This document shows, piece after piece, positions 35,570 through 44,876 of a DNA stretch of 64,000 bases. The position numbers were made by a program, and so were the translations under genes. The stretch comes from Urinicoccus timonensis (GTDB lineage: Bacteria > Bacillota > Clostridia > Tissierellales > Peptoniphilaceae): assembly GCF_900232945.1 (NCBI RefSeq), contig NZ_OCTU01000004.1, positions 1 to 64,000 on the forward strand, given 5' to 3'. The notes below the pieces were generated by a model, which saw nothing but the letters and a program-made list of their open reading frames with translations, was not told where the DNA came from and did not search any database. Every line of letters starts with the position of its first letter. Within the stretch, counting starts at the first letter, position 1.

Positions 35570-36797
35570 CTTTTACTACCTCGGAGTATTTGTATTCTTT
35601 TCCATTTCTTAAAAGTCTTACATCTTTATCACTGCCAACTAATTCAATAAATCTATTTACAATGACATCTACAAATTTTTCATCAAGTTCTATCATCCTA
35701 CAAATCCTATCCGTTTGTTCACAAGCTATTAGTGTGCTTCCACTTCCACCAAATGGATCGAGTACAATGGAGTTTGTCATTGATGAATTTTTAATTGGAT
35801 AAGATAAAAGTGGAATAGGTTTCATAGTAGGGTGGTCGCCATTTTTTCTTGGTTTATCAAATTCCCAAATGGTAGACTCTTTTCTTCCTGTGTACCAGTT
35901 GTGTTTTCCCTTTTTCTTCCAACCATAAAGAATTGGCTCATGTTGCCATTGATATGGACTTCTTCCAAGTACAAGGGACTGTTTTTTCCAAATACAAGTA
36001 CCAGATAAATAAAATCCAGCATCTTGAAATGCCTTTCTGAAGTTAAGTCCTTCTGTATCAGCATGGAAAACATATATCGAACCATCACCTACAAGGAACT
36101 TTTCCATATTTAAAAAGGAGCTTAGTAAAAATTCATAGAATTTACCTTGCTCCATATTGTCATTTTTAATTTTTCCAGCTGTTCCTTCATAGTTTACATT
36201 GTATGGAGGATCTGTGATGATAAGATTTGCTTTTGATTCTCCCATTAATTTCTCGTAGGTTGTCTCATCTGTAGAATCTCCACAAACAAGTTTGTGCTTA
36301 CCTAATGTCCATATATCTCCAGCTTTTGAAAAAGTAGGTTTTTCCAATTCTTTATCTACATCAAAACCGTCATCTTCTGTATCATTTCCTAAGTCAAAAA
36401 TATTAGATAGTTCATCTGGTGAAAAACCAGTAAGTTCTACATTAAAACCATAATCTTCCAGAGATTCAATTTCTACTCTTAGTAGTTCTTCATCCCATCC
36501 AGCATCAAGAGCCATTCTATTATCAGCTAAAATATATGCTTTCTTCTGTGCCTCATTTAGATGGTCTGCAAAGACACATGGAACTTCTTTTATACCTTCT
36601 TCCTTCGCTGCCATAATTCTTCCGTGACCTGCAATAACTCCATAGTCTTTATCAATAATTACAGGATTAATGAAACCAAACTCTCTAATTGATGATCGTA
36701 GTTTATTAATCTGGTCTGCTGAATGAGTTCTTGCATTGTTTACATAGGGCACAAGTTTTTCAATATCGACTAATTTCATTTCCTTTGTTGTTATCAT
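35562..36797 (-). CDS. ParB-like/DNA methyltransferase fusion
   Basis: About 411 residues from ATG 36797, which overlaps the SAM synthetase stop as ATGA. N-terminal ParB/Srx-like domain (VPYVNNARTHSADQ, GVIAGHGRIMAAKE). The C-terminal beta-class amino-methyltransferase carries catalytic DPPYNVNY near 200 and FGGSGSTLIACEQ as the SAM motif. Common in phages, where it modifies adenine or N4-cytosine. Partner of the cytosine methyltransferase in the same operon. Confidence 0.9.
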   Translation of the reverse strand: MITTKEMKLVDIEKLVPYVNNARTHSADQINKLRSSIREFGFINPVIIDKDYGVIAGHGRIMAAKEEGIKEVPCVFADHLNEAQKKAYILADNRMALDAGWDEELLRVEIESLEDYGFNVELTGFSPDELSNIFDLGNDTEDDGFDVDKELEKPTFSKAGDIWTLGKHKLVCGDSTDETTYEKLMGESKANLIITDPPYNVNYEGTAGKIKNDNMEQGKFYEFLLSSFLNMEKFLVGDGSIYVFHADTEGLNFRKAFQDAGFYLSGTCIWKKQSLVLGRSPYQWQHEPILYGWKKKGKHNWYTGRKESTIWEFDKPRKNGDHPTMKPIPLLSYPIKNSSMTNSIVLDPFGGSGSTLIACEQTDRICRMIELDEKFVDVIVNRFIELVGSDKDVRLLRNGKEYKYSEVVKDE

Positions 36798-37576
36798 ATT
36801 AACCCCCACTTTGCAAATTCCTCAAAACCACCAATAGAATTAATGTAGTTTCTAGCAATTTCTACAATTTCAGAATATGGCCTACCATCAACAGTTTCAT
36901 CTCCGATTGCACAGGATAATTCAATCTCTCTATTTCCCTCTTGTGCCTTTAGGTGAGCATAAATATTGACTGATACATCAGCCTTAGATAGGTCTTTGCC
37001 ATGAAGACCTCCACCCGTTACTGCTCTTCCCATGTCAGAACCGAGTTTTCTATTTGTAGCTCCAGTATCGACATTAAGCCCTCCAGTCCAATCTCCAAGA
37101 GGATTTATGAAAGCATTGGGATAAATTGATTTTAAAATTTCTGTAGATACATTTGACTGGCAGATGATGAGTTTATCTCCATCAAGAATATATTTCCCAT
37201 CATAAGAATAATTAGAATAAATTTCACGAGCAATTAAAGATAGTTCCTTTTCTTCATCTGAAGTAGGTACTCCCTTAAAAATTCCATTGTCTCCGCATCT
37301 TATTTTTTCTTTTTGATTCTTTGATAAGTGGATATCCTGTTCTACTAATTTAATATCTGCTATTACATCTCCAGCTATCCTATTAATTGCTGTTTCAATT
37401 TCTTTTTTATTTAAGTTACAGTCCGTTTCAATAATTACATGACAATTTCCATGCCCCAGCAAAACTTCGACTGCTATTTTAGGATTTTCATTTTCTTTAT
37501 ATGCTAAATCTACAATTGCACCAGCTATACAATCAGCTATTTTATCTGGATGCTTTGGATTTACTTTTTCAAACAT
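36794..37576 (-). CDS. metK: Phage S-adenosylmethionine synthetase
   Basis: About 260 residues from ATG 37576 (MFEKVNPKHPDKIADC), after gagaggaa; the frame's TTG at 37675 lacks family similarity upstream. HPDK near residue 8 supplies the catalytic His; GHGNCHV and GDWTGGLNVDTGATNRKLG match the MetK core. Shorter than cellular MetK (about 390). It makes SAM from methionine and ATP, apparently feeding the two methyltransferases downstream in the same operon. Confidence 0.85.
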   Translation of the reverse strand: MFEKVNPKHPDKIADCIAGAIVDLAYKENENPKIAVEVLLGHGNCHVIIETDCNLNKKEIETAINRIAGDVIADIKLVEQDIHLSKNQKEKIRCGDNGIFKGVPTSDEEKELSLIAREIYSNYSYDGKYILDGDKLIICQSNVSTEILKSIYPNAFINPLGDWTGGLNVDTGATNRKLGSDMGRAVTGGGLHGKDLSKADVSVNIYAHLKAQEGNREIELSCAIGDETVDGRPYSEIVEIARNYINSIGGFEEFAKWGLI

Positions 37577-37680
37577 TTTCTTCCTCTCTTTCTTTAAATA
37601 ATGAAAATGTACTCGTGCCCAACGATAGAAACAAAGAAATCTATGATTTCGTCTTGTTTCATCGGAAGGGTACAAATTTA

Positions 37681-38253
37681 TTACCTCCTTTGCCTTAGTA
37701 ATTTTTCCATCATATCCTCTCCATAGTCCTCATAAACTTCCGTGCAGTTTTCTTTTACAATGTCATAAATCTCATACCATAAAAGATTTGCTGTCTTTTG
37801 AAACTGACTAGACATCTGTACAAACGGAGATGCAATAACTCCTCCAGTAGTAGGATGCTTGCCTAATAGTCCAAATTGACTTATTGCTTCTTCACATTGA
37901 ATGTATCTTGCAAAAGCCTGAGAATAGGATTCTAATAATCTTGGATTAACTAAGTTCTCACAGTTTCTCTGTTTTAACCAAGACCATGTCTCTTTATATA
38001 TTTCATCAGCACCAAGTGGTATTCCATTCTTTTGCTTTGCAGATAGATATTCACTAGGTGCTGGCATATCTGTTCCATCAAGAACTGCACCATCTGGTAA
38101 ATCAACTGCATCTATTTCTTCTGGAGTAAATGTTGGAATATCATTCATTAGTATTTCTACTTTTTTACCTTTTTCTATTTTTTCAGCAGCAGACTGTGGT
38201 TTACCCCCTGCTTTTACTCTTCTTCCACCTCTGTATGTTCCGTCTTTAGCGAT
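37681..38253 (-). CDS. terS: Terminase small subunit (P27 family) with an ATC start codon
   Basis: About 190 residues if started at 38253. The first ATG (38148) misses 35 conserved residues (AKDGTYRGGRRVKAGGKPQS). These are open in frame, and aggaggtgat lies seven bases before codon ATC at 38251-38253, where ATG would be expected (ATG GCT AAA). The body (YLSAKQKNGIPLGADEIYKE, LLGKHPTTGGVIASPFVQ) is typical P27 small terminase, which recognises phage DNA for packaging. Confidence 0.82.
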   Translation of the reverse strand: MAKDGTYRGGRRVKAGGKPQSAAEKIEKGKKVEILMNDIPTFTPEEIDAVDLPDGAVLDGTDMPAPSEYLSAKQKNGIPLGADEIYKETWSWLKQRNCENLVNPRLLESYSQAFARYIQCEEAISQFGLLGKHPTTGGVIASPFVQMSSQFQKTANLLWYEIYDIVKENCTEVYEDYGEDMMEKLLRQRR

Positions 38254-38382
38254 AGTATCACCTCCTATGTTTATTATTTTCTTTAATAGGGCCTTTGAAC
38301 CCGTTTTTTTGTGCGTGAGAGGGCGGCACCGTTGGTATGGAAATCAGCTTTTAAGGTAACGACTCCCCCTCCCCACGTAAAA

Positions 38383-38739
38383 CTATCCTCCAAACCTATC
38401 TCCACTCTTTGCATGAATCTTTGAGTGACAAGATTTACAAAGACTCATAAGATTGTCTTCGTTATTAGTTCCACCACGAGAAAGAGGAAGTATGTGATGT
38501 ACTTCCTCTACCTTTGTCATTCTATTCTCTTTTAAACACATCTCACAAAGTGGATGCTCTGCTACATATCTTTTTCTAATAATTCTCCACGTTTTTCCAT
38601 AACGCTTATGAGTTTTAGGATCTCGTTTATATTTTTCATAGTTTCTGTTGTATTCTTTCTCATGTTTCTTACAGAATCGTCCATCAACTAATTCAGGACA
38701 ACCTGGATGTGAACATGGTCTCTTAGGTTTTCTTGGCAC
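38383..38739 (-). CDS. HNH endonuclease of the packaging region
   Basis: 118 residues from GTG 38739 (MPRKPKRPCSHPGCPELV), after ggagtgat. The zinc Cys pairs (CSHPGC, CEMC ... CKSC) and EVHHILPLSRGGTNNEDNLM form the HNH nuclease. Genes of this type lie next to terS and aid DNA packaging in HK97-like phages. The 129-base gap to terS holds no ORF. Confidence 0.87.
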   Translation of the reverse strand: MPRKPKRPCSHPGCPELVDGRFCKKHEKEYNRNYEKYKRDPKTHKRYGKTWRIIRKRYVAEHPLCEMCLKENRMTKVEEVHHILPLSRGGTNNEDNLMSLCKSCHSKIHAKSGDRFGG

Positions 38740-38858
38740 TTTATCACTCCATAAAGAAAGCCCTGAAGATTTTATCTCCAAGGCTCGTTTTATTATTCTT
38801 TTGCTATTCTAACTATACTACAACTACTTACTCTCATTCTATCAACTTTACTCTCCAC

Positions 38859-38916
38859 TTGACTTTTTTCTCAGAAGAAAATATAATTTAGTTAGAAAGT
38901 ATGAATTTCTAACTAA
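38859..38916 (+). promoter_or_regulatory. Promoter and operator of the abrB/relE pair
   Basis: TTGACT (38859-38864), 17-base spacer and TATAAT (38882-38887). An 11-bp perfect inverted repeat ttagttagaaa / tttctaactaa (38888-38898 and 38906-38916) covers the transcription start and reaches the ribosome binding site. Fits autorepression by the AbrB-type antitoxin. Confidence 0.8.
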
Positions 38917-38927
38917 GGAGGTTTTTT

Positions 38928-39185
38928 ATGTTAGTTGAACTAAAAGCTAAATCACAAGTTACTATCCCAAAAGACATAGTAAACTCTATGGAATTAAATC
39001 AAGGCGACCAATTTGAAGTCATAGAAGATAACGGAAAAATTGTACTTGTTCCAGTTGCAATCTATCCAGAACACGTCATAAAAAATTTAAAAGCTGAAGT
39101 AAAAGAAATTAAAGAATCTATAAAAAATGGGACTCAACCTGTTTTTGATTCTATCGACTCTCTATTCGAGGAGTTAGACAAGTAA
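38928..39185 (+). CDS. AbrB/MazE-type antitoxin
   Basis: 85 residues. The swapped-hairpin AbrB domain is evident: ELKAKSQVTIPKDIVNSM and GDQFEVIEDNGKIVLVPV. The C-terminal helix is acidic and would wrap the toxin. Transcribed rightward against all neighbouring phage genes, from its own promoter/operator; one-base overlap with the toxin. Confidence 0.85.
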   Translation: MLVELKAKSQVTIPKDIVNSMELNQGDQFEVIEDNGKIVLVPVAIYPEHVIKNLKAEVKEIKESIKNGTQPVFDSIDSLFEELDK

Positions 39186-39451
39186 TGTCCTATAAAATTA
39201 CTTATTCGAAAGCCTTTAAAAAACATTACAAAAAACTATCTGATACTGAAAAGAAACAAACGAAAAAGAAACTTAAATTTTTCGTAGAAAATCCTACCCA
39301 TCCATCTTTAAGAACTAAGAAAATACAAGGTACAGATGGAATATGGGAGTCCTCTGTTAACATGGATATTCGCATTATTTGGTTCTATGAAAACAATGAG
39401 CTGATATTCCTTTTAGATATTGGACACCATGATATCCTGGATAAGTTTTAA
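39185..39451 (+). CDS. RelE/YafQ-type mRNA interferase toxin
   Basis: 88 residues. YKITYSKAFKKHYKKL and the C-terminal NMDIRIIWFYENNELIFLLDIG with HHDILDKF follow the YafQ pattern, including the C-terminal His. Predicted ribosome-dependent mRNA cleavage, neutralised by the AbrB-type partner. Confidence 0.85.
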   Translation: MSYKITYSKAFKKHYKKLSDTEKKQTKKKLKFFVENPTHPSLRTKKIQGTDGIWESSVNMDIRIIWFYENNELIFLLDIGHHDILDKF

Positions 39452-39495
39452 AATTAGTACTATAATAAAAACACGAATTGAAAACGAAAGTTTTG

Positions 39496-39521
39496 CGGGT
39501 GATGCATTGATGCGTCACCCG
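39496..39521 (+). terminator. Terminator of the toxin-antitoxin pair
   Basis: Stem cgggtga / tcacccg followed by seven T on the plus strand, at the convergent junction with the leftward gene ending at 39528. Confidence 0.8.
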
Positions 39522-39527
39522 ATTTTT

Positions 39528-39929
39528 TTATATCTCTATATTTTTCAAAGCCTTACTATGAAGTCTAAAGATATGTTGAATTGAGTAATTCATTTCAACT
39601 GCTATCTTCTCCCAAGATTCAAAACAAAGATATCTTTTTTCTAAAACCACTTGAAGTTCTTTATCTTCAATCTTTTTTATTGTTCTTACGATTTCTTTTT
39701 TCAAGTCTACCAACTTATCTATATCCCTATTAATTTCTTCTTGTAAGTCTATAATCTTTACGATGGTATCTTCAAGTTTAGATGAGCCTCGATTAGGACT
39801 CCTCGGCATATCTGATAGGGTCGATGTAGCTTTTGTTGCTAGAGCATTGAGTGATTCAACTTGCTCCAGCTTTGAGTTTATTCTCTTGTCTAAATAAAAA
39901 GCTTGTTTTAAATATTCTTTTGCATTCAT
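39528..39929 (-). CDS. DUF1492/sigma-like late regulator
   Basis: 133 residues. Coiled N-terminus, then LEKRYLCFESWEKIAVEMNY followed by HIFRLHSKALK, a sigma region-4-like helix-turn-helix. Such proteins lie before the packaging genes in many Gram-positive phages and activate late transcription. Start ATG after ggaggtaag. Confidence 0.75.
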   Translation of the reverse strand: MNAKEYLKQAFYLDKRINSKLEQVESLNALATKATSTLSDMPRSPNRGSSKLEDTIVKIIDLQEEINRDIDKLVDLKKEIVRTIKKIEDKELQVVLEKRYLCFESWEKIAVEMNYSIQHIFRLHSKALKNIEI

Positions 39930-39977
39930 TTCTTACCTCCATAGGTTTTTGAGGTAAGTTATCCATATAACTTCTAC

Positions 39978-41321
<1,344 letters not shown>

Positions 41322-41603
41322 TTAGTCACCTCCAATCCTCTTTATTATTTCATCAATGTTTTCTTTTAAATCAAGAACATAAACCTTAAAACCTAAATCT
41401 TTAAATTGCCTTATTCTCTTTTTCTGGATTGGTCTTGGTTCTCCTCCAGGTCTTTTTGTTTCTACAAATCCTATCTTACCTTTAGGTAGGAGTATTATCC
41501 TGTCTGGTATTCCCGTCATTGAAGGAGATGTAAACTTAAGACAAAGACCCTTATTCTCTTTTACTCTTTTAACAAGGGCAGATTCAATCTCTTTCTCTCG
41601 CAA
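41322..41603 (-). CDS. VRR-NUC domain nuclease
   Basis: 93 residues. GIPDRIILLPKGKIGFVETK contains the PD-(D/E)xK core (D...ExK). Structure-specific nuclease, usual neighbour of the SNF2 helicase. Its stop lies inside the ribosome binding region of the helicase gene. Confidence 0.88.
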   Translation of the reverse strand: MREKEIESALVKRVKENKGLCLKFTSPSMTGIPDRIILLPKGKIGFVETKRPGGEPRPIQKKRIRQFKDLGFKVYVLDLKENIDEIIKRIGGD

Positions 41604-41818
41604 TTTTCATACTCCCTCCATGCGTTCTCAAAAGTCATCATACAATCATAACAAGCACCCTGGCTTTCTAAATAATTTTTAATCAGTCTTTTCCAGCCCT
41701 TAAATTTCCCCGTTTTATTTTTAGGAAAGTCTCTATCTTCCTTCATATTTCTTACTAAATCTCCTCTTGGAGACTTTTCATTTAAGTGATTTTTCATCAT
41801 GTAGTTATAGAAATTCAT
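41561..41818 (-). CDS. YozE-SAM-like protein
   Basis: 85 residues. NFYNYMMKNHLNEKSPRGDL and GKFKGWKRLIKNYLESQGAC match the sterile-alpha-motif-like YozE family, often in Firmicute phages. Overlaps the VRR-NUC gene by 43 bases. Confidence 0.7.
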   Translation of the reverse strand: MNFYNYMMKNHLNEKSPRGDLVRNMKEDRDFPKNKTGKFKGWKRLIKNYLESQGACYDCMMTFENAWREYENCERKRLNLPLLKE

Positions 41819-42081
41819 AAATCCTCCATTTTTTTAAGTGTTGTATAGTGTAGCTTTATATAAACCTTTTACACGAGAGAATAAAAATAATATATAAAAG
41901 AAAGTAGGCTATAACCATTCACACCATACAAAACGCCTATATTAAGCCATTTTACTGTTAAATCAAGTGTAAATAGTCATGTCTTTTTGTAGTTTAGTGT
42001 ATATATTTTTCACTAATTAAGAAAAACTTTTTTCTATATAGTCATCTTTATTTAGCCTATAAATGCTACACTAAGATACAT
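41819..42081. other. AT-rich gap in the replication module, possible origin
   Basis: No gene seen. It holds two distant inverted pairs: agtgtagc near 41846 with gctacact near 42066, and taggcta near 41909 with tagccta near 42054. The 263-base gap beside the primase-helicase is the largest in the module and a reasonable place for an origin or promoter; this is inference. Confidence 0.3.
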
Positions 42082-44283
42082 TTATAAAAAGTCGTCTACT
42101 GACTCCATTAAATCATTGATGCTTATACCGCTCCATTCAATGCCCCTATTTGTCCTTTTCTTTTCATAACCTTCTGCTATAAGGGCTCGTGAAAAATCTC
42201 TATTATTCCTAATGTATTCTCCATTTGAACCAGCCCACTCACGATAAACTTGGTATAACCTTGCACTCATCTCTTTATAATTTGTACCTTTTATGCATTT
42301 ATCTGAAATAAAATGGTTTATCCAATCATTCTCTTCCTTATATGAGCTTTTAGCATCATCTACAACACTACACTTTGGATATTTAAAGCCTGCATCTATA
42401 TATTCTTTTGCCCCTTCAATCATCCACTGTAGAATTGCCCCACCTGCTTTTTCTAGAAGCTTATCTATATAGTCTGTCTTAGGATTTTTAATGGCAACAG
42501 AAAATGGAGCCACCACAATTCTTCTCCAGGTTCCTCGATCATTAGAGCCCACCTTTGGTAGATGGTTTGTATAGAGGATAGTAGAATGCGTTGGCGTAAA
42601 TGAAAAGGGTGCATAGTATTTTCTTTCTGCTGAAATATCATCAACACTTGCTATCTGCTTTAGCATAGAGCTTGATAATCTTTGACCCTCTTCTGTTTCA
42701 GAGGCTAGAATAAATCTCTTACCACATAACTCAGCAAGATCAACCTTCACATTCTTTGCTCTTGTTGTTAAAGACTCAGCTGGGATTTTACCTGCATAGT
42801 CTCCAAGAACATGAGCCTCTGAATTAAATACTGTAGACTTCCCATTTCCTCCATCTCCATAAGCTATAAGGAGAGCTTCTTCATAAACATGACCTATTAA
42901 AGTCGACCCTGCATGATACTTTAAGAAATTAATAAACTCATTATCTCCACCAGTTACATCTCTTAAAGTAGATAGCCACATATCCATATTATCCTTACTT
43001 GGAGCTAGGGCAGTCATCTTCGTGCAGTAGTAAGACGGGTCATGCTCTTTTATTTCACTTGTTTTCAAATCAATAACTCCAGCAGGTGTATTTAAAATAA
43101 AAGCATCTGCATCTAGTTTCTCATTTTTAACTTCTAACAAGGACTTAGCTAGTTTTAATATTCCAGATACTTTTCCATGATCGTTCATTTTTTTAGCAAA
43201 ATTGAGATAAGCTTTTGCACTATTTGCTTTTAACTTTGCTTGTGCCTTTTCTTCCTTACTTCCCATCATTTCTGCATCTGCTAATTCTTGATAGACCTCT
43301 TTAAATTCAATGCTTGCATTTTCTAGAACTTTTTTAGCAGTCCCCATATAAAGACTCATTACTTTTAGTTCAGAATCTTCCCACTTCCTGCCCGTCCAAT
43401 AAAGCCAGCCTTGAGATATCGTGTAGATAGCTTTATTTTTGTTGTGCTTAGTAAAGATTTCAGCCATTGCTATATCTGTAAGTTTCTCTGGCTTATATTC
43501 CTCATATCTTTCGTTGTATTCTTCAGGTGGAACATAATCTTCACTTGCTGCTACTTTTTTATAAAACTTACAAGCTGACCTCCAGATTTGTTCCAATTCA
43601 TCATCTGGGAGTGGTGGTGAGCAAAGACTAGCTTTTTTATTAAATAATTCTCTTGCATCATCTGTCTTTCCATATCGAATTAGAACCCTACCAGCAAAAT
43701 GGTTCATAGTTGAATTTCTAGAGCCTTGTTGAATTAAGTCTTGAGAGTTATCGAAGTCTTCAAAGTCATCTTTTAGAATATCAGTTATATATTTCCTTCC
43801 CCTAACTATTTCAACAGCAGGGTTCTTTACTCCAAAGAAAAACCTCGCTCCATCTAGGGCATTGCCATCAAAGAAAGTATAGGTTTCCGCCAAGCTTTCT
43901 TTTATTCCTACATATTCAGCTAAATTTGTGATCTTAGGAATTGGGAAATATATGTGCATTCTTGGTCTTGCAGCTTTTCCATTTTTTTCTTTTCTATGGT
44001 TTCTGCTGTAAACTATGGCAAATTTAACTCCGTCAAAGATTCTTTTTAAATCATTAGCTGAAATCCAGTCATCTGGATTTTCTGAATGATCGTTGTCTAT
44101 ATCCATGGGAACACATTCCGACTCTATAAAATTATCATTGGACCTGTAGGAGTTTTTATACTTAGCCATTACATGATCAAAACTTGCGGCTTTCTCAAAT
44201 GACCTAACATCTACTGCATTAACTTCATTTGGATAAACACAGTTTGACTCCACTCCCATTAAGTTTGAGGTATATATTTTCAA
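42082..44283 (-). CDS. D5-type phage primase-helicase
   Basis: 733 residues from TTG 44283 after gggaggt. The N-terminal third is the primase-like part (VPMDIDNDHSENPDDW carries the acidic motif). The D5_N region lies in the middle, and the SF3 helicase follows, with GDGGNGKSTVFNSE (Walker A) near 475 and ILASETEEGQ near 525. Primes and unwinds phage DNA. Confidence 0.92.
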   Translation of the reverse strand: MKIYTSNLMGVESNCVYPNEVNAVDVRSFEKAASFDHVMAKYKNSYRSNDNFIESECVPMDIDNDHSENPDDWISANDLKRIFDGVKFAIVYSRNHRKEKNGKAARPRMHIYFPIPKITNLAEYVGIKESLAETYTFFDGNALDGARFFFGVKNPAVEIVRGRKYITDILKDDFEDFDNSQDLIQQGSRNSTMNHFAGRVLIRYGKTDDARELFNKKASLCSPPLPDDELEQIWRSACKFYKKVAASEDYVPPEEYNERYEEYKPEKLTDIAMAEIFTKHNKNKAIYTISQGWLYWTGRKWEDSELKVMSLYMGTAKKVLENASIEFKEVYQELADAEMMGSKEEKAQAKLKANSAKAYLNFAKKMNDHGKVSGILKLAKSLLEVKNEKLDADAFILNTPAGVIDLKTSEIKEHDPSYYCTKMTALAPSKDNMDMWLSTLRDVTGGDNEFINFLKYHAGSTLIGHVYEEALLIAYGDGGNGKSTVFNSEAHVLGDYAGKIPAESLTTRAKNVKVDLAELCGKRFILASETEEGQRLSSSMLKQIASVDDISAERKYYAPFSFTPTHSTILYTNHLPKVGSNDRGTWRRIVVAPFSVAIKNPKTDYIDKLLEKAGGAILQWMIEGAKEYIDAGFKYPKCSVVDDAKSSYKEENDWINHFISDKCIKGTNYKEMSARLYQVYREWAGSNGEYIRNNRDFSRALIAEGYEKKRTNRGIEWSGISINDLMESVDDFL

Positions 44284-44670
44284 TTAGGCTACCTCCCTTA
44301 TATATTGAATCTTCATTTTTCTCTTCTCAGCAACTCTTATTTCTTCTGCCATTCCAGGACTTATGTTGTCACCAAAGACCCAGACTTCTTCACATTTTCC
44401 AAGAAGGACATAATTAAAATGCATAGCAAGTCTTCTCTCACTTTCATCACTCATAAACTGAGGAAATAAAAGATGTGGTGCTATGGGAATATTTCCTCTA
44501 TCCAAGGCATAGCGAGAATAAGTTCTTGCCTTAATTACATTATTTTCAACATCTCCAGAAAATGGACTGCAGATATATACCAAGGGATAGTACCTTTTCT
44601 CTGTATTTTTAATTGCTTGATAAGGAGTGGGGTCCTTGCACCCACTCCTGTTGTATAATTCTTTATTCAT
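44284..44670 (-). CDS. DUF4406/DUF7768-like protein
   Basis: 128 residues. VYICSPFSGDVENNVIKART and the late WVFGDNISPGMAEEI match a family related to nucleoside 2-deoxyribosyltransferases. Possible role in phage nucleotide metabolism. No gap to the primase gene. Confidence 0.72.
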   Translation of the reverse strand: MNKELYNRSGCKDPTPYQAIKNTEKRYYPLVYICSPFSGDVENNVIKARTYSRYALDRGNIPIAPHLLFPQFMSDESERRLAMHFNYVLLGKCEEVWVFGDNISPGMAEEIRVAEKRKMKIQYIREVA

Positions 44671-44863
44671 AAATATCCCTCATTGTTTCACTACAAGTAT
44701 TACAGTAAACTTGAGTAGAAAATAAATCTCCATCTTCTAATACTTCATTTAAGTCTACTCGAACTTCTTTTCCACACTTTGGACAGGTGCAAAAGACATT
44801 CTCATCATTTATTTCAATACTTATTTCCATGGCATCATTGATTTTTTCTTTAACATAAAACAT
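44663..44863 (-). CDS. Small zinc-ribbon protein
   Basis: About 66 residues from ATG 44863 (MFYVKEKINDAMEI), preferred because gaggaggt lies upstream. Two Cys pairs, CTCPKCGK and CNTCSE, form a zinc ribbon. Function unknown. Confidence 0.6.
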   Translation of the reverse strand: MFYVKEKINDAMEISIEINDENVFCTCPKCGKEVRVDLNEVLEDGDLFSTQVYCNTCSETMRDIYE

Positions 44864-44876
44864 AAATAAACCTCCT

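Noticed and set aside
37577..37675. Upstream TTG extension of the phage MetK
   Set aside because: The extra 33 residues have no similarity to MetK proteins, and a good ribosome binding site lies before ATG 37576.
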